DNA of 64,000 nucleotides, from the NCBI GenBank assembly GCA_903831575.1, contig CAIKYB010000016.1:124001-188000 (forward strand), given 5' to 3'. The position numbers were made by a program, and so were the translations under genes. This DNA comes from an uncultured Bacteroidota bacterium (GTDB taxonomy: Bacteria; Bacteroidota; Bacteroidia; Chitinophagales; Chitinophagaceae). Shown here piece after piece: positions 16,194-24,399 of the stretch; the stretch's first letter is position 1, and each line of letters opens with the position of its first letter. The notes under the pieces were generated by a model. The model was not told the DNA's origin and made no database searches. It saw only the letters and a list, made by a program, of their open reading frames with translations.

Positions 16194-17143
16194 ACCTCAA
16201 TTTTTTGAAAATCAAACTTTTGATTATCTGTCGAATGTGTTTTGTTGGCATACAAACTCAAAAACACGATCATTAAATAAAAATAAGAACTAAACATTAC
16301 TCTTCTTGCTGATGAAACATCCATTCTTAAAAAGAGAATGATGCTCACTGCAAGCATGAAAAAATTACAAACTAATAATATCCACATACTCACGATGCCA
16401 CTCATATGATACATATACGGCAATAATCCTATGGGAATCATCATCGCGCTATACATGATAGTTTGTAGGGCTGTGAATTTTGTAGGGCCTTTATCACTGG
16501 GTAACAACTTAAATCCTGCGATACTGTAATCTTTATGAGCGACCCAGGCAATAGCCCAAAAATGAGGGAATTGCCAAAGAAATTGAATCGCAAATAATAT
16601 CCAGCCCCCAGTCCAGTTATTGGCATTTCCTTCGCCAAAACTAGCTACCCAGCCAATCAGACAAGGTAAGGCTCCTGGAATCGCACCAACCAAAACAGCA
16701 ATTGAATTGATTTTTTTAAGTGGCGTATATACGAACCCGTATAAAACCAAACTTAATAAACTCAGCCATGCCGCTTCCTTACTAAAGGAAAACATGATCA
16801 ATAGCCCAATTCCACCAGATATTGCAGCGAAGATCCAAGCTTCTTTTGCGCTCATTCTTCCACTGGCAACAGGACGGCTTGCGGTACGGTTCATCATCGC
16901 ATCCGTATCTTTTTCAAGAATCTGGTTAATCGTATTTGCTGATCCTGTAACCAATATACCACCTACAAAAAGTAAAAGAACTTGCATCAGATCAAATCTG
17001 ATATTGGGTGCCAGAAGATAACTAATTACCGTACTAAACACCACCATAAAACTCAAAGTGAATTTGATTAATAAAAAATAATCTTTCACTTTACTTGCCA
17101 AAACAAACGATGTTGAATTGGATATAATTTTTTTTTCTTGCAC
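16178..17143 (-). CDS. ctaB: Protohaem IX farnesyltransferase
   Basis: A UbiA-fold membrane prenyltransferase that makes haem O from haem B and farnesyl diphosphate, needed for the oxidase encoded around it. The first aspartate motif is NQILEKDTDAMMNRTASRP, and the second region is WAIAWVAHKDYSIAGFKLLP. About nine helices; 321 residues. The start is GTG at 17143, 9 bp before the ctaD stop. I see no ctaA (haem A synthase) in the window. Confidence 0.94.
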   Translation of the reverse strand: MQEKKIISNSTSFVLASKVKDYFLLIKFTLSFMVVFSTVISYLLAPNIRFDLMQVLLLFVGGILVTGSANTINQILEKDTDAMMNRTASRPVASGRMSAKEAWIFAAISGGIGLLIMFSFSKEAAWLSLLSLVLYGFVYTPLKKINSIAVLVGAIPGALPCLIGWVASFGEGNANNWTGGWILFAIQFLWQFPHFWAIAWVAHKDYSIAGFKLLPSDKGPTKFTALQTIMYSAMMIPIGLLPYMYHMSGIVSMWILLVCNFFMLAVSIILFLRMDVSSARRVMFSSYFYLMIVFLSLYANKTHSTDNQKFDFQKIEVWKQK

Positions 17144-17151
17144 TGTTAAAT

Positions 17152-18948
17152 TTAATGTTTGCTTTCGTCCGCGCCAACAGGTACATCTTGCGGAATAAAG
17201 TCTTTCCCATCTTTAGCATAATCATATGGCCAACGATGTACTTCTGGAATATCGCCAGGCCAGTTTCCGTGTCCTGGTCTAATTGGTGTAGTCCACTCTA
17301 ACGTATTTGCTTCCCATGGATTTAGTGTTGTAACTTTTCTTCCCTTCCAGATACTGTAGAAGAAGTTGATTACAAACAAAATCTGAACAGCAAAAACAAT
17401 TAATGCTATTATACTGATGAATTCGTTTAATCCACCAAAATTTTTGAATGACTCCCAATTAGAAAAATCATAATAACGTCTAGGCATACCTGCTAGTCCT
17501 TCATAATGCATTGGCCAGAAAATTAAATATGCGCCAACGATGGTAACCCAGAAATGTATATAAGCCAACGTGTTATTTAAATAGCGGCCGAACATTTTAG
17601 GGTACCAATGGTAAACTCCGGCAAACATTCCGAAGAAAGACGCAACACCCATTACAATATGGAAATGTGCAATTACAAAATACGTGTCATGCAAATGAAT
17701 ATCAAGTGCAGAGTTACCAAGGAATATTCCTGTTAAACCACCACTGATAAACAAACTCACGAAGCCAATTGCAAAAAGCATTCCTGGTGTAAATCTGATA
17801 TTTCCTTTCCATAAAGTAGTTAACCAGTTAAACACTTTGATAGCAGAAGGAACTGCAATAAGCAAGGTAAGCAGAACGAATACAGACCCAAGGAAAGGAT
17901 TCAAGCCGGTTACAAACATATGATGCGCCCAAACCAAAAATGCCAGAATTGTAATAGCAAATAAAGATCCTACCATCGCCATATAACCAAAGATTGGCTT
18001 GCGGCTATTTACAGATAATATTTCTGAAGACATTCCCATTGCTGGCAACAAAATGATATATACTTCGGGGTGACCTAAGAACCAGAATAAATGCTGGAAT
18101 AAAATGGCGCTTCCGCCTTCGTTTGGTAAAATTTTACCGGCAACAACGATATCACTCAAGAAGAAGCTTGTTCCTAAATTTCTGTCAAACAATAATAATA
18201 TGGCACCTGATAATAATACTGGGAAAGACAATACTCCTAATACAGCCGTAAAAAATAAAGACCATATTGTTAAAGGCATACGCGTCATGCTCATTCCTTT
18301 CGTACGTAAATTTAAGATGGTGGTGATGTAGTTTAATCCTCCTAATAAAGAAGACACCACAAAAAGCGCCATACTAACCAACCATAAATCCATTCCAATT
18401 TTACTTCCTGAAGAAGCATCGCCTAATGCGCTTAATGGAGGATAAATGGTCCATCCGCCACTAGCAGGTCCCGTTTGTACAAACAAAGAAGACATCATCA
18501 CAATAGAAGCCAAGAAAAAGAACCAATAGCTTAACATGTTCAACATTGGTGAAGCCATATCTCTTGCTCCAATCTGAAGTGGAATTAAGAAGTTTGCAAA
18601 CGTTCCACTTAGTCCTGCAGTTAGTACAAAGAAGACCAATATTGTTCCGTGCATAGTTACTAATGCATAATAAAATTCTGGCTGTAGTTTACCGCCCTTT
18701 GCCCAATGGCCTAGCAAATCTTCCAGCCAAGGATATGTAGCTGTTGGATTTCCTAATTGAAGACGAAATATCACCGAAAAAAATCCGCCAATAATTGCCC
18801 AAATAATCCCTGTTACCAAAAATTGTTTGGCAATGGTTTTATGGTCTTGGCTAAACACATACTTTGTAATAAAGGTATCGTGATGTTCATGGTGTTCGCC
18901 TCCATGTTCTTCGTGATGTGCTGTCTCGTGTAATGTCGCTGTGCTCAT
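17152..18948 (-). CDS. ctaD: Cytochrome c oxidase subunit I
   Basis: The catalytic subunit with haem and CuB, where O2 is reduced to water and protons are pumped. 598 residues, 12 or more helices. HLFWFLGHPEVYIILLPAMG contains the CuB His, the His-Tyr crosslink and the Glu that marks the A1 class. WAHHMFVTGLNPF and HDTYFVIAHFHIVMG carry the other CuB and haem ligands. The N-terminus is rich in His and Glu (HETAHHEEHGGEHHEHH), a possible metal-binding tail. It sits between ctaC and ctaB. Confidence 0.97.
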   Translation of the reverse strand: MSTATLHETAHHEEHGGEHHEHHDTFITKYVFSQDHKTIAKQFLVTGIIWAIIGGFFSVIFRLQLGNPTATYPWLEDLLGHWAKGGKLQPEFYYALVTMHGTILVFFVLTAGLSGTFANFLIPLQIGARDMASPMLNMLSYWFFFLASIVMMSSLFVQTGPASGGWTIYPPLSALGDASSGSKIGMDLWLVSMALFVVSSLLGGLNYITTILNLRTKGMSMTRMPLTIWSLFFTAVLGVLSFPVLLSGAILLLFDRNLGTSFFLSDIVVAGKILPNEGGSAILFQHLFWFLGHPEVYIILLPAMGMSSEILSVNSRKPIFGYMAMVGSLFAITILAFLVWAHHMFVTGLNPFLGSVFVLLTLLIAVPSAIKVFNWLTTLWKGNIRFTPGMLFAIGFVSLFISGGLTGIFLGNSALDIHLHDTYFVIAHFHIVMGVASFFGMFAGVYHWYPKMFGRYLNNTLAYIHFWVTIVGAYLIFWPMHYEGLAGMPRRYYDFSNWESFKNFGGLNEFISIIALIVFAVQILFVINFFYSIWKGRKVTTLNPWEANTLEWTTPIRPGHGNWPGDIPEVHRWPYDYAKDGKDFIPQDVPVGADESKH

Positions 18949-18976
18949 AGTCTGATAAATATAATGAATGCTTTTA

Positions 18977-20044
18977 TTATGGATTTTTTGGCATCAATTG
19001 TGCAATAGGTGCTGTACCAACTGCCGTAGTATCTGTTACGGGCACTTGTTTTTCCGGATCTTTATTTGGATACAAGGTGAAATATTCAGGTTTTTGTGTA
19101 GCCAACCATTTGTTATAATCAGCTTCACTTTCTACAACAATAACACCACGCATTGAAAAGTGTCCTTTTCCACACATTTGATCACAACTTATTTCATAAA
19201 CGAAATTGGGATTGTTCGTTCTTTTTTTCATTTGCTCTGTAGTATACTGAGGGGTAAACCACATTGTAGTGGGTATACCTGGAACAGCATCCATTTTCAT
19301 TCTGAAATGAGATAGTCCCACATCATGAATTACATCCATTGCATTGATAACTAATTTGACTGGTCTGTTTACAGGTAAATGCATTTCAGTTGTATGTAAA
19401 TCATCCCAGCTTTCAGGATCTTCAAAATCTACAGCTAAAGTATTTCCTAATGGCTGGTTATAAAGTTTGTAACTTTTCTTTCCTAATTTACCATCCTTTC
19501 CTGGGTAACGCATATCCCACGCAAACTGATGACCTGTAATCTCAACTACAACGGCATCTTTGGGTGCATCTCCCGTCATCACGAACCAGTTTTTTAATCC
19601 AAATACAACAAGTACAGTTAAGAAAATCGCTGGCACTGTGGTCCACAATAATTCCAACTTTGTATTGTGCGGGAAATAAAATGCTTTTCTATTGTCTTTT
19701 TCTTGGTATTTAAATGCAAACCAAAATAGTAACACTTGAGTAATCACAAAAACCAAGCCCGTAACACCAATTGTTATATATAACATGAGGTCTATTTTTT
19801 CACCCTCAACAGAAGCTGATCCCTGTGGAAATAATGTTTTGCTATAATAAAGTTCATTGCAATACCATGCACCATACAAGCCGAATATCAAAAACAAGAT
19901 CAACAAGAAACCATTGATTCTATTATTTTGCTTCCGGGATTTTTCTTCGCCTTTAAGCACACTTACATATTCGCTTGCTTTTGCGATTTGAAAAATCACT
20001 ACAAAAATCATTACGACGATGGCAATAACATAAAACTCCTTCAT
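18977..20044 (-). CDS. ctaC: Cytochrome c oxidase subunit II
   Basis: Carries the CuA electron entry site. The cupredoxin domain has H240 in NAMDVIHDVGLSHFRMK and the binuclear site C287-D-Q-M-C291-GKGH295-FSM298. In most oxidases the middle residue is Glu; here it is Gln289. The N-terminus has four predicted helices (5-22, 45-62, 88-112, 133-150), two more than usual. There is no fused cytochrome c at the C-terminus, so this is not a caa3 type. Electrons probably arrive from the Act complex encoded upstream. Confidence 0.94.
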   Translation of the reverse strand: MKEFYVIAIVVMIFVVIFQIAKASEYVSVLKGEEKSRKQNNRINGFLLILFLIFGLYGAWYCNELYYSKTLFPQGSASVEGEKIDLMLYITIGVTGLVFVITQVLLFWFAFKYQEKDNRKAFYFPHNTKLELLWTTVPAIFLTVLVVFGLKNWFVMTGDAPKDAVVVEITGHQFAWDMRYPGKDGKLGKKSYKLYNQPLGNTLAVDFEDPESWDDLHTTEMHLPVNRPVKLVINAMDVIHDVGLSHFRMKMDAVPGIPTTMWFTPQYTTEQMKKRTNNPNFVYEISCDQMCGKGHFSMRGVIVVESEADYNKWLATQKPEYFTLYPNKDPEKQVPVTDTTAVGTAPIAQLMPKNP

Positions 20045-20134
20045 TTGTAAAAATTTTATTCTTTTTAAAATCCTCTTTATGGATTTGTAAAAATTATTTT
20101 TTTATATCCTTTATTGTATACTTAATTATTAATT

Positions 20135-21391
20135 CTATGTATGGTGAATCATGCTTTCTTTAAGGAAAGGGTGATTTTTTGGAGTTAATGGATGTCTCGT
20201 TAAAAACCTTCCAACACCCCACATAATTAACCCAATAAAAAATGCAGCAACTCCAAATTCGAAAGGCATCATTTCTGCGTGATCCTTCATAGTTCCAGGC
20301 ATTACCATTTGATAGAAATCTATCCAGTGTCCAAAAATGATTAACACTGCCATAACTGTAACCAATGTCCAATTGCGTTTAACACCTCTTTTCATTAGTA
20401 TTAATAGTGGACAAAGGAAATTTAAAATCAGATTCAGAAAAAATAATCCATTGTATGGACCAGGCTTTGCTGCCGTGCCAACTCTTTCTATAAAATATTT
20501 TGTTTCTTCTGGTTGGTTACTATACCAAATTAGCATGTATTGAGAAAACCATAAATAAGTCCAGAATACAGAAAACGCAAACATAAATTTACCAACATCA
20601 TGTAGATGTTCTTCGGTTACATATTCAAGTTGTCCTCTGTTTTTTAAGAAAATAACAAACAGTGCAATTAACGACATTCCGGAAACGAAAGTACTTGCGA
20701 AAGTATACCAGCTGTACATGGTGCTATACCAATGTGCATCAATACTCATTAACCATAACCATGGTATTGTTGACGCAACTGACAATCCAAAGAACACGGT
20801 ATATAAAGAAGCCCAAACTGTATTTTTCCAGATCCATTTTTTTCCTGTTTCATAATCCATCGCACCATTCTTATCTGACTCTAAACTTAAGCTTCTCATT
20901 TTACGTCCCAATAACCACCACATTACTATTGCAATAGCTGACCAAATAGTGAAGAATTTTGGATTTAGAAATCCGCTTTTCCCTTTTAATATAGCATCTT
21001 TTGCAACAACTGATTTATCAAGCCAAATATAAATATCTGTATGTCCGCCCCAAACAATCGCCATTAATACAAGGAAAGTAACAATGCCAAGTATCGGTAC
21101 AACACTTGAAATTGCTTCTGGAACTCTTCTTAATGCAACTTGCCAACCGCCCATTGCCATTGTAGTTACACAAATAAAGAACATTGATGCGTTTACTACC
21201 AGTAACCAATAAACGCTATTCTGAAGTAACACCGCCCAAAAACGAGTGCTGCTATGGTCGCCACTACCAGGAGCCGCATGCTCAAATGGATGTAACATAA
21301 TAAACCCGTACAACAAGGCTAATACTCCGACTCCAATCAAACCCCATGTCCATTTTTTGTAGCTGCCTGGTAATTCAAATTGATTATTCAT
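20135..21391 (-). CDS. actF: Alternative complex III subunit ActF
   Basis: A 418-residue integral membrane subunit with about ten helices (WGLIGVGVLALLYGFIML, NSVYWLLVVNASMFFICVTTMAMGG, VVPILGIVTFLVLMAIVWGG, WSAIAIVMWWLLG and others). Subunits C and F of the complex are related to NrfD-like quinol-binding proteins and are thought to move protons. The conserved SIDAHWYSTMYSWYTFAS and the FYQMVMPGT segment fit ActF. It is sixth in the act cluster. Confidence 0.92.
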   Translation of the reverse strand: MNNQFELPGSYKKWTWGLIGVGVLALLYGFIMLHPFEHAAPGSGDHSSTRFWAVLLQNSVYWLLVVNASMFFICVTTMAMGGWQVALRRVPEAISSVVPILGIVTFLVLMAIVWGGHTDIYIWLDKSVVAKDAILKGKSGFLNPKFFTIWSAIAIVMWWLLGRKMRSLSLESDKNGAMDYETGKKWIWKNTVWASLYTVFFGLSVASTIPWLWLMSIDAHWYSTMYSWYTFASTFVSGMSLIALFVIFLKNRGQLEYVTEEHLHDVGKFMFAFSVFWTYLWFSQYMLIWYSNQPEETKYFIERVGTAAKPGPYNGLFFLNLILNFLCPLLILMKRGVKRNWTLVTVMAVLIIFGHWIDFYQMVMPGTMKDHAEMMPFEFGVAAFFIGLIMWGVGRFLTRHPLTPKNHPFLKESMIHHT

Positions 21392-21421
21392 CTATGTAAA
21401 CTTTATATTTTAAAATCTTGG

Positions 21422-21437
21422 TGTCGTAATAACGACA
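21422..21437 (-). repeat. Small hairpin in the actE-actF gap
   Basis: tgtcgt, loop aata, acgaca: a perfect 6-bp stem in the 56-bp spacer. No T-run. It may be a processing site. Confidence 0.35.
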
Positions 21438-21447
21438 ATATTGTTCT

Positions 21448-22080
21448 TTATTTTGTTTTTACAGTGTCTTGAGCCATTGTTGCGGTTGCAGTTTTTGGCT
21501 GAAGTGTACGAATATATTTAACCATCATCCAACGTTGTTTTCTATCCAACTGTGATGCATAGCTTCCCATATTGTTTTTTCCGTAAGTTAAAGAATGGAA
21601 CATTGTTCCGTCTGCCATCTTCACGTACATGTCTAAAGTAAGGTTCGCGATTCCGCCAATTTTTCCCGATGTAGATATTGGACCATTTCCTGCGCCTTTT
21701 TCTCCGTGACAAATTGCACAATTGATATTAAACAAACGGCCAGCTTCTTTCATTTCTACTTCAGTCATTGTATCAATTGGATTTTTAACCATTGCACTCA
21801 TTTTGTAACCAGTAGTATCATTTGGTAAGGTATAAGGAAACAACTCACCTCTTTTAATCGTTCCTGCGGCAGGGTTGTTATCATAATAAATTTTGCTTCC
21901 GCCTCTTGCTGATTGATCAGTAGTAAATGTTGAAGAGTCTCTTTCAGCATATGTTTCATAAGCGCGACTATACGCCATGTCTGGCATATAGATTTTTCCT
22001 GGCTCACGTTTGCTGTCGCAACTCACAAATGCAATACTCATTCCTAAAAGAATTATCGAAAATGTTGCAATTTTTTTCAT
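21448..22080 (-). CDS. actE: Alternative complex III monohaem cytochrome c ActE
   Basis: A 210-residue lipoprotein: signal IILLGMSIAFVSC with the lipid Cys at about 20, then one haem motif in FNINCAICHGEKGAGNG (CxxCH), and a distal Met candidate in the GSYASQ/NMGSYAS region. It is the monohaem subunit that passes electrons from the pentahaem ActA towards the oxidase. It lies in order between actD and actF. Confidence 0.93.
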   Translation of the reverse strand: MKKIATFSIILLGMSIAFVSCDSKREPGKIYMPDMAYSRAYETYAERDSSTFTTDQSARGGSKIYYDNNPAAGTIKRGELFPYTLPNDTTGYKMSAMVKNPIDTMTEVEMKEAGRLFNINCAICHGEKGAGNGPISTSGKIGGIANLTLDMYVKMADGTMFHSLTYGKNNMGSYASQLDRKQRWMMVKYIRTLQPKTATATMAQDTVKTK

Positions 22081-22090
22081 GTCCTTTGAG

Positions 22091-22186
22091 TCATTTCACC
22101 CCTATGGGGTTTAGGTTTAGAATCATTTCACGCCTATGGCGTTTGTTGTTTTCTCTTTTTAAAATTATTTCACGCCTATGGCGTTG
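22091..22186 (-). repeat. Three covarying hairpin repeats between actD and actE
   Basis: Three copies of a 22-base unit, tcatttcacNcctatggNgttt, at 22091-22112, 22123-22144 and 22165-22186. Each contains a 13-bp palindrome. Copy 1 is acccctatggggt, and copies 2 and 3 are acgcctatggcgt: both sides changed together, so pairing is kept. No T-run follows. It resembles REP-type elements. Confidence 0.8.
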
Positions 22187-22192
22187 GGTTGT

Positions 22193-22783
22193 TTAATATC
22201 CTTTTTCGTCTCTGTATAATTTTTGTTCTCTGTCGTATCGTCCTATCCACCAACCGGTCTCTGCGTGTTGAATATTAATTTCTGTTGCTCCTGCTTTTTG
22301 AAGGAAGCTTTGAAGCTCGGCATCGTCTGTTTTTTCTGTACACTCAATTGCCATTACAAACAAATCGTCTGTAGCTCTTGCATGAAAGTGGTGTTTCTTT
22401 ACAAATGGTGATAATTGACATAAGTAACAAAAAGTAAGTACCATTCCAACGGCAGAAAACAAAACGGTCAACTCAAATGTGATAGGTACCCAAGCTGGTA
22501 AAGCAAAGTGAGGTTTACCTCCAATGTTTAAAGGCCAGTCTTTTGTAAATACCCAGCTCATAAAAGTAAGCGCTGTTGTTGTTCCTGTAATTGCATAAAT
22601 AAAACCCGCCGTATGAATACTTGTTTCTCTTAATCCCATTGCATGATCCAAGCCATGTACAGGAAAAGGGGTATATACATCGTGGATTTTATACCCAGCC
22701 TTACGTACATTTTTCACTGCCGGAAACAAAACTGCTTCATCGTCAAATGAACCAACTACAAATTTTTTAATTCCTCCAGCCAT
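22193..22783 (-). CDS. actD: Alternative complex III subunit ActD (DUF3341)
   Basis: A 196-residue membrane subunit of the DUF3341 family. It starts KKFVVGSFDDEAVLFPAVKN and has YKIHDVYTPFPVHGLDHAMGL, the family hallmark, then two helices (TAGFIYAITGTTTALTFMS and FELTVLFSAVGMVLTFCYL). The C-terminus is soluble. It anchors the peripheral subunits next to ActC. A 112-bp spacer with three hairpins separates it from actE. Confidence 0.93.
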   Translation of the reverse strand: MAGGIKKFVVGSFDDEAVLFPAVKNVRKAGYKIHDVYTPFPVHGLDHAMGLRETSIHTAGFIYAITGTTTALTFMSWVFTKDWPLNIGGKPHFALPAWVPITFELTVLFSAVGMVLTFCYLCQLSPFVKKHHFHARATDDLFVMAIECTEKTDDAELQSFLQKAGATEINIQHAETGWWIGRYDREQKLYRDEKGY

Positions 22784-22884
22784 ATGATTTATTGTTTCTT
22801 TTTTATTGTTTCAAAAATTAAAAACCATCCTTATTACACCAAGATCTCCGCTTCGAATATTTTTTAATTTTTACTTTTTTATTT

Positions 22885-24336
22885 TTAATGTCCATGTTCA
22901 ACCTCGTCAACATAAAATTTTTCTGAATCCGACTTTTCAATGTCAGTCATTTTTACTTTATAATTTTCGCCTGACGTTTTTAAAATCGATTTAATTTCTG
23001 CCACAGCAACTACTGGGAAATACTTTGCAAACAGGAAGAAGCAAGTAAAAAACAATCCAAAGGTTCCCAGGTAAAAACCGATTTCCCAAATAGAAGGACT
23101 ATAATACGTACTCCAGCTTGATGGCAAGAAATCACGATAAATCGAAGTAACGATAATTACAAAACGCTCGTACCACATTCCAATGTTTACCACAATACTC
23201 ATAAAGAAAGTAACCGTGATATTTCTTCTTAATTTTCTGCTCCAGAATAATTGTGGAGAAACCACATTGCAGAACATCATCAACCAATAAGACCAGCCAT
23301 ATGGACTGAATAGATTTGCTCTGTTTTGAGAAAAAGCATACCACTCATATGGATTTTGTCCATACCAAGCGATAAATAATTCTGTTAAATAAGCACAGCC
23401 TACGATGCTGCCCGTTAATACAATAACCTTATTCATGGCTTCAATATGACCAAGAGTAATATAATCTTGTAGGCCCATTACTTTTCTAACAACTATTAAT
23501 AAGGTTTGCACCATTGCAAATCCACTAAAAACAGCTCCGGCAACAAAATATGGAGGGAAGATTGTCGTATGCCAACCTGGAACAATTGAAGTTGCAAAGT
23601 CAAAAGATACAATCGTATGTACCGAAAGTACAAGTGGTGTACTTAAACCAGCCAATACTAATGAAAGTGATTCGTGACGTTGCCAATGTTTAGTACTTCC
23701 TGTCCAACCAAATGAAGCGACGCCATATAATAACTTACGCAATTTAGTTTTAGCTCTGTCTCTCACGGTAGCCAAATCGGGCAACAATCCTGAATACCAG
23801 AATAATAATGATACCGTAAAATAAGTTGATATCGCAAACACATCCCATAAAAGGGGAGAGTTGAAATTTACCCATAATGGACCGCGTGAGTTTGGATAAG
23901 GCAATACAAAGAAAGCCATCCATACACGACCCATATGCCAGATTGGAAATTGACCTGCGCACATTACCGCAAAAATCGTCATCGCTTCCGCAGCTCTGTT
24001 TACACCTGTTCTCCATCCCTGACGAAACAATAATAGAATCGCAGAGATTAGCGTACCTGCGTGACCGATACCTACCCACCAAACAAAGTTGGTGATATCC
24101 CAGCCCCATCCAATTGTTTTATTTAAATTCCATTGTCCAATACCATAAGTTACCTCTCTGTATACGCTGTAAGCTCCAAAAAGCAATAAGCCAACGCTGA
24201 TGTAAAAACCAATATACCAAAGCCTGCTTGGCTTCATTTCAATGGGACTAATAATATCTTCCGTAACCTGATGATAGTCTTTGTTACCAGCTACAAGTGG
24301 TTCCCTTTGTTGTGATTCGTATTTGAGTAATGACAT
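22885..24336 (-). CDS. actC: Alternative complex III subunit ActC (NrfD-like)
   Basis: A 483-residue membrane protein of the polysulfide reductase NrfD family with about ten helices. It contains WWVGIGHAGTLISAILLLFRQGWR, PYPNSRGPLWVNFNSPLLWD, SVHTIVSFDFATSIVPGWH and YGQNPYEWYAF. ActC holds the quinol-binding site next to the iron-sulfur arm of ActB. The C-terminal tail of about 40 residues is charged. It is 63 bp from the actB stop. Confidence 0.94.
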   Translation of the reverse strand: MSLLKYESQQREPLVAGNKDYHQVTEDIISPIEMKPSRLWYIGFYISVGLLLFGAYSVYREVTYGIGQWNLNKTIGWGWDITNFVWWVGIGHAGTLISAILLLFRQGWRTGVNRAAEAMTIFAVMCAGQFPIWHMGRVWMAFFVLPYPNSRGPLWVNFNSPLLWDVFAISTYFTVSLLFWYSGLLPDLATVRDRAKTKLRKLLYGVASFGWTGSTKHWQRHESLSLVLAGLSTPLVLSVHTIVSFDFATSIVPGWHTTIFPPYFVAGAVFSGFAMVQTLLIVVRKVMGLQDYITLGHIEAMNKVIVLTGSIVGCAYLTELFIAWYGQNPYEWYAFSQNRANLFSPYGWSYWLMMFCNVVSPQLFWSRKLRRNITVTFFMSIVVNIGMWYERFVIIVTSIYRDFLPSSWSTYYSPSIWEIGFYLGTFGLFFTCFFLFAKYFPVVAVAEIKSILKTSGENYKVKMTDIEKSDSEKFYVDEVEHGH

Positions 24337-24399
24337 ATTCTTTTTCGCTTTTAGCTATTTTCTTTTAGCTGTTAGTCTTTTATTAAAATTTCAAAAGTC

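Noticed and set aside
18977-20044. caa3-type subunit II with fused cytochrome c
   Set aside because: No CxxCH in the protein; the chain ends about 55 residues after the CuA loop.
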